A stretch of 64,000 bases of DNA, taken from the NCBI GenBank assembly GCA_950295325.1, contig OX485803.1:53521554-53585553 (forward strand). Direction: 5' to 3'. Made by a program: the position numbers and the translations under genes. This document shows, one piece after another, positions 50,420 through 62,262 of this stretch (its first letter is position 1; the number at the start of each line of letters is the position of its first letter). The notes below the pieces were generated by a model. The model saw only the letters and a program-made list of their open reading frames with translations, was not told the origin of the DNA and did not search any database. Source of the stretch: Polytrichum commune. Lineage: Eukaryota > Streptophyta > Polytrichopsida > Polytrichales > Polytrichaceae.

Positions 50420-52554
50420 GATTGTTGCTGCACTCAAAATCTTCTTTCAAAACTGGGTAATAGGGGCAAATTTTGCAGTTTCTCCATGTGGATTGATGGT
50501 TCCAAAGCAGGGTGATGACGGCAGATCTGAGGAACAGAAGAGGAATGATGCCGTCGTATTGATATATCTCCACTTAGGGTGAGCTTATTTACGTAATGGC
50601 GGAGTACACTACCATCTCGAGAGAAGACATCATCGCGATTGCTTCCATCATTGTTGTCATGGTGGTGGTTTGAAGTTTCAGCGCTTCTTCCTTTCAAAGG
50701 TGTCCAGCTTTTCGAAGGATTTTTCTTATTGAAGGATTTTCACAAGAGGTTTGCGAAACTCCAAAGGACAGGGAACGTCGTTCGAAGTCCGTGAATGTGC
50801 GGGACCATCAATGTGAGGAGATTTGGGAGATGAATTGCAAATCTGTTCGGCCTCTTGTGACATCCATTCTCGTGTCAGTCACAAAGGCAAGTAACATTCA
50901 GCAGTTGTAAACAGAGTTTCATTAGAATCAGATGAGCTAACCCCATTTCTCATCAGGGACGAAACGCCATTTTCTTGCAAAGAAACGTATGGGCACGGCG
51001 AATGTTGGATTTCTATGTGCCTTGATTTCCTGTCAAGTAGCCGTCGGAGAAATGGCTTTACTCTCCAAATCCTACATGCGAATACCAGCATGCTTCCCTT
51101 TGTTCTATAGTTGGTGCTGAAGGATTAGGATTTCCGCAGTATGCAGAATCCACTCTGTAGTGACCGTGTTTGCAAAAAAACTGCATTTCCTTAAGAAATC
51201 CACTGCGCTGAATCACACAGGCTGATGAACATTGCGTTCACTTAACCCACTGCAGGCTGTAAGTGTGGCTGATGAATATACCTATTCAAGCCACCTGCAT
51301 ATAAAGCTTCAGAATTACATTCAGTGTCCAGTGGTTGGTTCGATCAAATATTTCACTTTGATTAACGGTATGAATCTTCGATACGAACTGCTTGAAGCGA
51401 TCCCAGAAAGTGCACTTAATATTTGGTCGGAATGGTGGAAATTAGGAGGGAGAGCTCGAAAGGTTGATGAGAGAGGTGTGTTACAATGATGAAGACGCTC
51501 CATGAAACCGTCCCAATTGCCAGTTATTGGTTACCCCTGAATAAGCACCCCATCACCCTCCTACGAGTGTACCCTTCCGCATTCTACTGAATTGTGTCTG
51601 AATCCAAATTTACAAAATGATTCACGAAAATGTCTCACATTGAGGAGTGTCAACTGTGATGATTTTTCGGAAATGGGAAACCCTGACGCACCTATTTCCC
51701 ACACCGAAGAGGATAGGATGGGAAGGGTTAGGTTAGCCGGAGTCAGTTGAAGGAGGTGCTGATGGTCAGCTGAAAGTTTTCAAAGGTCACCCCAGAAGGG
51801 TGGCCACTTAATTAGTTTGGTGTTAGCACAACCTTTGGAAAGTCAATGTCAACCCTTTGTGGAAACTGAAGTAAGTCTCTTAAACCACTTCTACCACAAC
51901 CAACATACGCATAACTGGCATTCCCATACATTGACAATAGTTGCGTTGCATTGCATTCTATTCCATGCGTTGCTTTTGTCACTAGTAGCTTGTTTGCGGG
52001 TGTTCTGGAGTTCTGTCTTCAGAGCTACAACACTACAACACTTTTGACGTCGTGTGATTGGTATTTTGAAATTCTCTCACCACAATCTAGAAACATACAC
52101 ATCTGTGAGAAATGCGGGACTGGATAAATTCCCCCAAGCTTAGCCATTTGGAATCTTACATTGATGATGCTGGCCGGTGAGTCACTGGGTCAGTGTGACA
52201 CTGTCCAGTTTGTTAATTATAGTGTTTTAGTTTGTTAGTAGTGTAAGTAGTGTGTTGAACAAGTTCTCTCACCAGAACTAACAAACATACACAAGTGTGG
52301 CAAATAGGGAACTGGATGCCAAATATATCCAAGGTTAGCCATTAATTGAATTCTCATTGATGATGATGGCTACCTAGTCATGCCTGGGTCAGTGAGTGAC
52401 TGTATAAAAAGAAACCCAGTTTGTTGTAGTGTTGGAGTTTGAAGGAGCACAGAGTAATGTACTGAATCACCCAAGTCATCTTGCTACACAGGTCAATCAA
52501 TCAATCAACCAATCGTTTGTTTGTCCTGATGCATGCTTGTTATCTGATTGTTAA
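50420..52554. other. Intergenic region between two minus-strand genes
   Basis: 50420-50880 is the likely 5' flank of the unrecognised gene. The open frame at 51232-51489 (plus) has no recognisable domain. 52066-52450 is a tandem duplication with a TATA-like GTATAAAAAG at about 52404-52413. 52450-52554 lies just 3' of the protease. Confidence 0.5.
52066..52450. repeat. Tandem duplication (about 196-bp offset)
   Basis: TTCTCTCACCA, AACATACACA, GGGAACTGGAT/GGGACTGGAT, TTAGCCATT, CATTGATGATG and CCAGTTTGTT occur in the same order from about 52069 and about 52265. Confidence 0.8.
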
Positions 52555-55500
52555 TTAAGCAGATTTACAATCTAAGGGTGCGAATCCAATTTGCTTGTTC
52601 TGCACGTCATAAACAATGTGGTAGTTCTGTTGCTGGATGTTCCCGAAGATGGCGAGGAACTGAGATGTGCTTTCCACTGCCAGGCACATGGTGTTGGCTT
52701 CCATGAGCACAAATGTGTTGGCCAATGGCAGAGCCAAGTTGACGCCGTCAAGATGGATTGTCAGGGTCGGGAAAGTTGGGGATGTGTCCTTGCTTGTGTT
52801 GAAACAAGTGCTCAGTCCCGAGCTTGAAGTTGTGGTAGGATATGTCACTTGGGCCTTGTATGCCTGCAGCATCACATCCGAGAACACGAAATATGAATGA
52901 AGGTATATAGCAAATCATCATTTCCAAATCTGCCCTAAATCTGCAATGGCGATGAATTACAAATCTAAGTAAGGCTTAAGTGAATTCCGCTCGCTGGCCT
53001 CATCTTTCCAAGAATATTTCTCCTCTTCGTGAAACAATATACCATCAATTCATTAGAAGCATGCTAAGAAGATGGATTGAATTTCACACACCGTCACAAC
53101 AGCGTTGTAGGCTGAGGATTGGAGGTAGGTGATGGTGGTCCCGGAGTCGATGATGGTGCCGCCGGAGCCAGAAGAGCTGATCTGGAACACTTTGGGGTCG
53201 ATGGACAGCTTCGTGGTGCCCACACTGAGACCCGTAATGCCAATGTAATAGTAGGTTGGGTAGTTGGCATTGGCGATGATTGGCGTGTATTTGATGCTCG
53301 ACGCCATAGCTGCGGGCACTGCAGCGTCGCCGAAGTACATTGAGCTCGTCGTTGTGGTGCCGGCAGATAGCCAGTCCACCATGCAGTAGGAGAATTTGTT
53401 CCCGTAGAGTGAGCCTAACTGTGAGTTGTAAGAAACTGGGCCTTGACCTAACCCCAGAATTCCTTCGCCTCCTGTCTGCCCGAATGTGCCCGTGTTGTAG
53501 TATCCGCATCCGAATGCAAACCCATTGATCTGCATTCACACAAACCAAAGGTGCGTAAATTCATTTAATTCCTCTCAACTTGTTCTTCGAAGTAGGATAT
53601 GGGGTAATTCTCTCAACTTCAAGAGTCGTTGCAGCCATGTGAGCAAAAAACATTCTGCGAGCACGATTCATGGCCATCTACATTCTAACTTCCTTCCTCC
53701 ATCCTCATACACGGATTACCTACAGCGTTGTCTCCCTATCTAATTGCTCCACAACTATAAAGCCTCTCTCCGCCTACAAACTGTATCTGGTAAGAAATTT
53801 ATGTAAAAGCCATCCTCTCAAAACTTTCCAAGCACCCCCACCCCATTCCACCCAAATTATGAAAGTATAATTCCCTACTGAGATTCAAGGCAGTGACAAA
53901 CAGTCCGACAAACTAACCTTGTGAAGTTTTTTTATTATTATTATTTAATTTTTAAATTTATTTAATTTTTAAAGTCAATGGTGTTCTGATACACATCTTC
54001 AATCCCACCCCACATCAATCAGGAACATGGTCTATCCAACAAGCTGTACATTCAACATGAACTGGGAGCTGGAAACAACCAATTTGCACAGGAGGAACGT
54101 GATTCCAGCAGATTACCTGGGATTTCATCAATCAGGCACAGAATTACTGAATTTAAAATGCACTGCGAACTGGAAACAATGAATGTGACACTGGAGCTTA
54201 TAATTTAGGGCATTATCGCAGCAGTAGTTTTACCGCAGATTTGCCACCGGTGGTAAGGGCCGCGGTGGTGGTCTCGGTGGAGAAGTAGCCTTGCGTCATG
54301 GAGCCATCGCCGTAAGCGTACCCGTAAGAGCAAGTGCTCGAAGAGCAGGTCTGGCCCAGCAAGTCTCGGCACCTGGCAGTGGAGCAAGAGAGGCGTTTGT
54401 AAGTGGAAGATTTGGAGGGATCAAAAACAGGGTCCGTCTGGGCGAAGCAGGAAGTGCAGGGCTGGCATTGCAGCCACGTCAGGTCACTGCCGGTGTCGAT
54501 GATGATGCTGGCCTTCTGTGGAGGAGTGCCCAGTTCTATGGGGACGATGAACTCTCCGTTTCCAGCTGACTCCGGAAACTGGTAGGAGGGTAGGGAGCTC
54601 CCGAACTTGATGGATTCCCCGGATGATACCGCCTCGTCATCATCCTGATGCAGTAACATCAAGATCATCTTATCAACGGTGTATGCTTAGAATTAAAACT
54701 GATCACTATTTGGCATACAAAGCAATGCAATCTTCAATCTTCCTCAACTTTCTTTATCCAAGTCTGGTTTGAGAAACGATTGTAAACATTGTCGCAAATA
54801 ACTTTTGTGTAAATTCCATTGCAAAACCCTTCAAAATCCGTTGGAAATTGGACACTTAGATTGCCAGCATGAGCGTTTATTTAGCTGATGCTGCCTTTGT
54901 GATCGGAGGCATTGCAACCCGGTTGTTGTAATCGACAACCTATTTGGCGTTAAGTGCAATGCAATCTTCAATCTTCAACAACTTTTTCCCTGTCCAAGTC
55001 TGGATGGAGAAACTGTTGTACCATTGTTGCAAATTAGGATTGAGTGAAAATTCCATTGCAAAAACCTTCAAAATCAGTGTAGAATTGGATGTTTTGAAAG
55101 CTGTAGGGGCGTTTGTTTAGCTGATGCCGTCTTCGTGATCGGAGAACATCGCAACACCAGATGTTGTACATAATTGCGGATCTATTTTGTGGCGACCATT
55201 GCAAAAACCAACATAGTTGTTACTACAGTTCTGTTGTTACTGTTGTCCAAGAGTGCGCTAGTCTAACTCCGAGTAAATGTTTCCAGAGGCTTCATGATGC
55301 CATCATTGTTGCAACTCCAGAGCTGACCCTTATCCAGGTTATGACAATCTATGCATCCAGCTTAAAGTGAGGTGAATTCCAAACTGCATGAAATTAGTGA
55401 AGAAACTGCAATACTATGCCTAACATTCATTAATTAGTGATTTATTATCATGCAAATGAATCAAATTTAACAACTTGAGTAATTAGGTTGCCATCAAGCG

Positions 55501-56099
55501 AATATATGCATGGGGACATACAGTAGTGTCAGCAGCAACGCTTCTGAGGAAGTTGGTACTGGAGTACTTCTCCCTAGCAAGTAGATGATTGAGCCTTCTG
55601 GCGCTCCTCTCCAGTGCACACTGGATGCGAAGAATGCGAGACTCGGGGCCGACCAAGGGAATTCCGGCGCAGCTTGAGTTCCTTGCAACCATCTCCAGCC
55701 TAATCCCTGCAGCTTCTGATGATGATCCAATGGGCTTCTCCTTCGGTTGATCCGTGATTGTGATTGTCAATCCTTGCGGCTCTACAGGTCATGTAACCAA
55801 CCATTATTTGAATACATACCCAAGTTAAGCAATTAGGAACAATGTAAGCCTGCATTCATATTGACATTGAAACAATATCAACACAGATTTTTTCTTGACT
55901 CTGGGCATGGTTATGTGCATCACAAATACATCAGGTGTTAAAGCTTACGTGAAAAGTGGGGTGAAGAATCTCGATCAGGAATTTTATTAGGTCCATCATA
56001 AGGAGTTTCTTCAAGACTCCACCCTTGCACTGAAATGCTCATACAGAGAGCTGCAGCTCCCACCATCATCAACACAAGCAATTGCGTCATTGCCGCCAT
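52555..56099 (-). CDS. Aspartic protease, nepenthesin-like (peptidase family A1)
   Basis: A secreted or vacuolar acid endopeptidase. Exons: 56099-55949, 55781-55522, 54644-54234, 53529-53092 and 52863-52555; all GT-AG with closing phases, giving 522 residues. The N-terminus is a signal peptide (MAAMTQLLVLMMVGAAALCM), followed by a prosegment in exon 2 (RIQCALERSARRLNHLLARE). The mature enzyme begins around GEFIVPIELGTPPQKASIII. Catalytic Asp187 is in DTGSDLTW, followed by the Cys-rich plant insert (LQCQPCTSCFAQTDPVFDPS, LSCSTARCRDL). Catalytic Asp402 is in IIDSGTTITYL. Other family marks are FAFGCGYYNTG, GILGLGQGPVS, KFSYCMVDW and FGNIQQQNYHIVYD near the end. Both active-site Asp residues are intact, so it is probably active. 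A second tandem duplication sits in intron 2. The substrate is unknown. Confidence 0.96.
54712..55155. repeat. Tandem duplication in intron 2 of the aspartic protease gene
   Basis: GCAATGCAATCTTCAATCTTC starts at 54722 and about 54956 (offset about 234 bp). CCAAGTCTGG, TTCCATTGCAAAA, TTCAAAATC and TTTAGCTGATGC follow in both units. Confidence 0.9.
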
Positions 56100-56974
56100 T
56101 GAATCTGAATAATTCGGCTCCAAACTGCACGAAAGACCACACTTCAACTTTTGCGCACCGGCTCACTATATGTGTGAATCTTCTATTAACCACAACATTA
56201 ATATCCTGGAATCCTACCACATTTCGTCACAAGCGAGTACCACCACCTAACTGTACCAAGATTTTCACCACAACAATATTGAGACATCTAAGTTACCAGA
56301 AGTCCGCTGCTGGCCAAGCCTAGCTCTCTAGGCTGCTTCCGATCTGCAAGGCTCCCTACAAGCTGCAGCAGATCCTGCACTGAAATTCCCAGCTTGGAGG
56401 ATAGGGTTAAATATGTCTGTCGATTGGTCGAAGGCATCAGCTTCTTGTGATGAGTTACTTTGATCATAATGCTGTATTATGATGATGATGACGATGAGGT
56501 GGAGGATGATTAGCAACGACGGATGCGTGAGTTGGTGATGTCGCTAAGTGTGCAAGCAACGCTGCCAACGCCGGAAGTGTGAAGCTGCCGCCTCCCTCCG
56601 GTCCCTTGATCTGCCTGTAGTTGATGCTACAACGTTTCTTTCCAACACAGACAGGGGCAGGCAGACAGATGGAGATGGCTCAAGTGGAAGAATCGAACAA
56701 TCCATCGCCCGAGCACCAACTTACTTCAACTAAAAAATGGGACAAAACTGCATTCTTGCTTGCCTCAAAATGGACATTGAAGTCCACATGCACATCATTA
56801 TGTTTGATTGTAAAGTGAGACAACCATGCTCAACATGAAACCCATGCATTTTAAATCTTTGCTCACCTATGGATGTTTAAGTTAGCTAGTGTTTGATTGT
56901 GAGGTTCAATTCTTGGACACCCATGCATGTTTCTCTAGTTGCCATGCTCAACATGGAAGGGATGGTGTCCACGC

Positions 56975-57385
56975 CCTTGGATGCTTGATCTAATAACGTA
57001 GGTGGGTGTTATTTGGTTAATTACCCATGATCTCCAACTTCTACCAATTAGATTTCCACAACAAAAACTCACGTCGCATTAGCAAATCTACAATGAAACA
57101 TATGCAACAAGCGGATTGAAAATCGGACCTCCCCTACTTTAGTTATGGTTATTGGAAGTGCATGTTTGTTGATTCCGTAACTGGATACATACGTCCTCCT
57201 GATTGTGTTCACTATTGAGTGTAGGGTAGTTATTAATATTTAAAGATGTAGTCCAATCTCCTTCAAAACATGTGCCTTTATGATGTTTGCTCTTTGGTCC
57301 TCACCGAACCACTCACCGATCATATACTAGGGGTTCGATTAAAAAAAGTAATTGTATAGCACCCACATACCTTAGGTATTTAGTC
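56975..57385 (-). repeat. Dispersed repeat family A copy (reverse)
   Basis: Read in reverse it gives AAGGTATGTGGGTGCTAT, GGAGATTGGACTACATC and ACACTCAATAGTGAACACAA, in the family order. Confidence 0.65.
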
Positions 57386-58647
57386 TTAACACTACAAGCA
57401 TAGGCATGTCTTGGACAATTGACACGCATCTCTTGGGCAATTGAAAACTTGTAAGAAATTTGCAAATCTAGCACATTGGTAATTTTTGCATTGTGCTTTC
57501 ACCGACATAGAACGATCTCAAGACAATTGTCTAAGACTCATATGTTGGTAGTGTAATGTGTGCTACATCTAAAACAAAATCACCACTTTGGTGTACAAAA
57601 GATGAGTTTTATAAGATTCACAACAATTGCTTCAGCACATTGCATTTGAAAGTCGACATGGAGAATGTGAGAAAGCAACAGTTTTTATGTTACCCTGAAA
57701 TGTTATGATCTCATGAGCATTTAACGCTTGCATGATGATGATTGGTGAGGTCTATGGTTGAATATCGTACAACTTTGAAGTCATTACTAATGTGGAGTAG
57801 TACCGTGAAGTAATGAAGGAATGGAGTCATTTAAATGATAAATAATGATCATCTTAACACATTTGGAATCAATTTTAGGATGCTATAAGGTTCTTGTGCA
57901 ATGTTTTAATTGCATGGATGTCTTATATGAGAGCTTACTTACAGATTTTGTTTTAGGGTTTAGGGTTTTTGGAGATGGAACCCATTTACGTCCAAATATT
58001 TTGTATTTTCGTTGCATTCAACTAGTGAAAGGGGACCACCGCTTGCACATAGATATTTGCACGTCAAGTATTCCCTTGCTTTTCAAAATGCAAATCTAGG
58101 AGCATCATATGTACTTTATTAACCATCTAAGAAAAAATTTCATTGTTATTTTTTATTAGTGTGGTGAGTGGTTGTAAATGAGTCTAGCATTGTCAACATA
58201 TTGCATTAAAATTATTAAAAAAAATAAAAAAATACACTTGTATCAGAATACCGGCATGAATGTGAGCATGTTGGCCTTGTGTTGATCACGGCGTGCCGTG
58301 ATGCAACATTAGGTTTTTGCCTCTTTTTGGAGGTGGGCTCTAGTAGCGTAATAGTTATCCTTTATCATTAGGGTGGGGGACATGTGTTTAGGGGGACAGA
58401 TATCAACATATAGATATCCGATTTGGCAAGATGAAAGTCATTGAGCTTTTACTGATCATGAGATTAGGGTGGGTTTTCACTAGGGTCCAAGATCAAAGGA
58501 ACACCAAACTCGAGCAACCCTATTGTTCAAGAGCAAAACTTTGGACCCAAGGCATTCACACTTAGATCCAAGTCTAAGGCATAAAAGAAATGATGTCGCA
58601 TTGCCACTTTCCGGTCGAATCTTTGTTACAAGTCCCAATTCAAGAAA

Positions 58648-59042
58648 CTACATTAAATATTATTGTATTTAGTGTCACCAATTCTATTTGTCTTGGTCAA
58701 TACTAAAATGTAAACCGCCTATGTAGTGACATATATGAACACTAAATGTAAACCTAGCATTATTTGTCATTCCTTGTAAAAAAAAATTGGGCATTGAAGA
58801 CTTACAATGTTGCAATTATTGTCACTTACTAAGTGATTTTTCATCCAAACTTCAATCATCAATGATAATACTTCATTACATAAATGTCAAGATGCAAAAT
58901 ACCGAAATAAAAGTGGATGGCTTAAAATTCAGTCGGGACGACAATAATTGTATACTTATTCATTAGAAGTGTTATTAGAAAAGTTACCACATCGACACAA
59001 AGTGCCATAATATGACACTAAATGCAATATTTAGCGCACTCC
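58648..59042. mobile_element. MITE family C, copy 2 (reverse to copy 1)
   Basis: Begins CTACATTAAATATTATTGTA TTTAGTGTCACC and ends ACACTAAATGCAATATTTAG. The interior GTCATTCCTTGTAAAAAAAA and CACTTACTAAGTGATTTTTC is the reverse complement of copy 1. Confidence 0.8.
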
Positions 59043-59329
59043 ACCCATAGTTTGAGAAACCAATCTTCAAGCTAGGGTCCACTCTTGAGCCGGGACGTAA
59101 GGCATGAAGGGGTGTTTTGGACCCCAAGTTTCATGGGACCCAGTCCATAGAACAAACGTTCCCTTAGTGATCTAACTTATTGTCCTTGTTAGTTGATGAC
59201 GAGTGATTTCAAAGGCATGTTTTACATGATACATCATGTGTAGGTGGCCGGGAATATGGATTATGAATGTGGAAAATGAATCGTTAAGTGGGTCATTTTC
59301 ATGCTCTCCAACTTCTACTAGGTTGATTT

Positions 59330-59975
59330 ATGCAACAAAATTTATGTTGCATTAGCAAATCTACAATGAAACAACAACAAAAATCGGATCAGAATCGGGC
59401 TTCCCTTTAGTTAGTTATGTTTATTGAAAGTGCAGATGTGTTGATTCATTGAATGATTACCTAGGTCACCCGTGGTTGTGTTGGTTATGGAGTGTAGAAC
59501 GGTTGACAAATTTTGAGCACATGGTCCAATTCTTTTACAAACGTTTGTTGGTTTTGTTCTTATATCTAACCTAACCACACACCACTAAAATATAGCTATC
59601 TAATTAAGATACATAACCAAATAAGGCATGCATACATGATTCATATCTTCATGTTTTGCTCCCAATCTAAACTTGTCCTCCACTAAACCTCACTAAGACT
59701 AAGGAATGTGGCCCCTATTGTGGCACTTCCAACCCCACAAACATTTATGGCTTGTGGATCAACTCAGGTCTTGTCTCATACATAGCTAGCAATGGTGTAT
59801 CTCACATATGGTCATTTCAAGTTTCAATAATGGAGTTGAGATACAAAGGTTGTAGGAGATCATAGTGAAGAGTCCCTTTCCTATGTAAGTGTTACATTAA
59901 CCTTGCCCACTGTGTTTACAATTGGAAATCAAATGATTAATATATTCTGAGCACATAGTCCAATATATAGAGAGA
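59330..59975 (-). repeat. Two reverse family A copies in a row
   Basis: About 59330-59610 and 59690-59975. The second gives GTTTGTGGGGTTGGAAGTGC in reverse, the family 3' block. Confidence 0.6.
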
Positions 59976-60750
59976 GATATATAATGTCAAGGAGTGGTCT
60001 ACATATAGCATCTAAGAACCTTCATATCTAGGTAACATTACCCTAGTGTCAATACATTGGTACTATGATAGTATTTTAATTCAAGTGGAATCGCCTTGTA
60101 ATACCCACCAAATCTTTCATATTGACTCATAATGCAATTTTGATATTGGTCGGACATGTTCTTTGAGGAGGGAAGGAATTATCATGGGTACGAGAATACC
60201 TCTCATCCATCCAACATAAGAACTTGATTCCTTATATATGTGTTGCTGATTCATCTGAAATGACCTCGAGTGGACTAATTCAGGGTTTGTAAAGCTAATT
60301 CCAGAGTCAAATCAATTGAACAAAGTAACATCCAGTCGCATACTGTTTCAAGTCTTTTATATCGGATGAATGACCGGTACACTTGTATATGATAATTCAC
60401 ACTCCCCATTCTTTGAGACCGGTGTTTTTATATAGTGTATTGATACCATGCATTTGCCTATATACCGGTCCAACATCGGTTTCCACCATTTTGCGGTCCC
60501 TATATAATAAAATCTCGTAACATACGTGAGCAAAAAGCCCGTGTGTTAAAATTACTTCGGGGTGAAGTAAGTGAGCTCCAGCCTTTGTGGAGTATTCTCT
60601 TAAAAGTCACAACAAAAGCCACTTGAAAGCGCCCTTTAATTGACTAACCTCCTTCTCTCCTTCTTTGGAAGTATACGATATTTAATTAATTGATTGATTA
60701 ATTAATGACCTTAAGTGCCCATGTTACTAAAGCTTTGGCAACCAACCTCG

Positions 60751-61487
60751 CTACACTAAATATTGTATTTAGTGTAGTATGGTAGTTTATGTCACTGTGG
60801 TAACTTTCGTAATGACACTTCTTATGAATAAGTTTACGAATATTGTCATTCCAATTTACTCTTAGTTCATCCACGTTTGGTATGTTCTGCATGCTAACGA
60901 AGCACAGTCACGGATGAATGAAATTTGGATGAAAAAACCACTAAGGAAATGGCTGTAATTGCAACATTGTAAAGCTACAATGTCCGACAAATCTATAAGA
61001 TATGACAAATATTGTTAGGTTTACAATGAGTACCGTAGCTCTCTAGCAACTTGGGCACCATTCTGCCTAATAATAAAATTAAAGTGCAAAAGCAAGTTAA
61101 GCAGTCCATAAAATAATATTCTAGAATTGGGCAGATTCAAAAGTAATTTAGAATAAGTTAGACAATCATCCAAGTCATTTCTATAATCCATGGATGGTTT
61201 CTCTAATTTCATCTATGGCACCTACGATTAACCTAAACATTTCCCTCAACCAACCTCCCTTACCCTATGAATGCCATTGATGCTACTTTGTTGGATTCCA
61301 GCGAACGTCACTTGCATTATTGTGATTTTAGACACTCTTTGAATGTTACTTCTTTCTTTTTTGGACACGCAACGAAACTAATTTCCCAAAAATTCAAACA
61401 CCTTAAAAATTAATCATTTTCTGCCTAAGCTGCTGGAGAACTATGGTATTAAGCAAGACAAATGGAATTGGTGACACTAAATACAAT
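60751..61487. mobile_element. MITE family C, copy 3, split by a family D MITE
   Basis: Left part 60751-61030 begins CTACACTAAATATTGTATTT; right part 61449-61487 holds AATTGGTGACACTAAATACA ATATT. Between them lies the family D element. In copies 1 and 2 the two halves are contiguous, with the interior reading GGTTTACATTTTAGTATTG in the reverse of copy 2. Confidence 0.85.
61031..61448. mobile_element. MITE family D, copy 2, nested in MITE C
   Basis: Element 61033-61446 (414 bp), flanked by TA at 61031-61032 and 61447-61448. Left end CCGTAGCTCTCTAGCAACTT; right end in reverse CCATAGTTCTCCAGCAGCTT. The interior is the reverse complement of copy 1 over GTCACTTGCATTATTGTGAT and neighbouring blocks. 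Confidence 0.88.
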
Positions 61488-61867
61488 ATTCATTATGGAG
61501 AAATGGAGAATGCAGTAAGTGATAACAAAAACATGTGAGGTTTGAAAGTGCTAAGTTTTTAGATAAAATAATGCGGTTGTGCCACAAAGCGCACGGAGGG
61601 AATGATATAACACTATGTAATGAGTCAAGTTTGTGGTGCTTGAAGTTGGCACGAACATTCCAAGTGACGTAAGACCCTCCCTCATGATGCAATCACAAAC
61701 AAATCTCGGAGAAAAGGAAGCAAAACGGAAGAATCTCTCTTTCATTGAATCTCACAAGTTCCAAAGCCAAAGATGACTCCAAGGGAGCCGCTTTTGGAAT
61801 CTTCCAATCGAGAGGACATTGTTGACATGGGTTGTGGAGTACGACAACCGCAACCGTTTCTATGGTG

Positions 61868-62262
61868 TACCGTAGAGGGTGAGGCACCAGGGGCCTTGGC
61901 TTGGTGGTTAGGGCTCATGGCCCCCAATGAGGAGGTTGTGGGTTCTATTCCCCATGCCGGCGTGGTGCTCACCACCTTAGTCCACCCAACTATGCTGGGG
62001 GGTCCTTGGACCTTGTTGTATGGGTACCTCAAAGCCCTTTGGGGGGATACCATGTCCGGTGTCTTCAAGGCACTAGTGGCTAGCTAGGAACTAGTATAGT
62101 GTGTCACTATAGTGCCCATCCTCGGAAGGGGAGAGTAGTATTGCCCCAATGTCCCCTTGTCCGGTGGGCATCGGGTCATTGACATTACGAACGGACACTT
62201 TATTCACGCCGGCCCCTTGCTAAAAAGAGACCGGAGTTTCTATCTATCTACCGTAGAGGGTG
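61868..62262 (+). mobile_element. tRNA-derived-like SINE, copy 2, with target-site duplication
   Basis: Body 61882-62248 (367 bp), flanked by perfect 14-bp duplications TACCGTAGAGGGTG at 61868-61881 and 62249-62262. It differs from copy 1 at only a handful of positions, with a shorter TCTA tail. A-box-like and B-box-like words are at about 61897-61913 and 61941-61951. Confidence 0.92.

Larger units (their letters stand above)
56100..60750. other. Gene desert right of the aspartic protease
   Basis: 56100-56800 includes the protease promoter side and short frames without recognisable domains. 56975-57385, 59330-59610 and 59690-59975 are family A repeats in reverse. 58648-59042 is a MITE C copy. 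60005-60490 has fragments of the foldback family. Confidence 0.5.
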
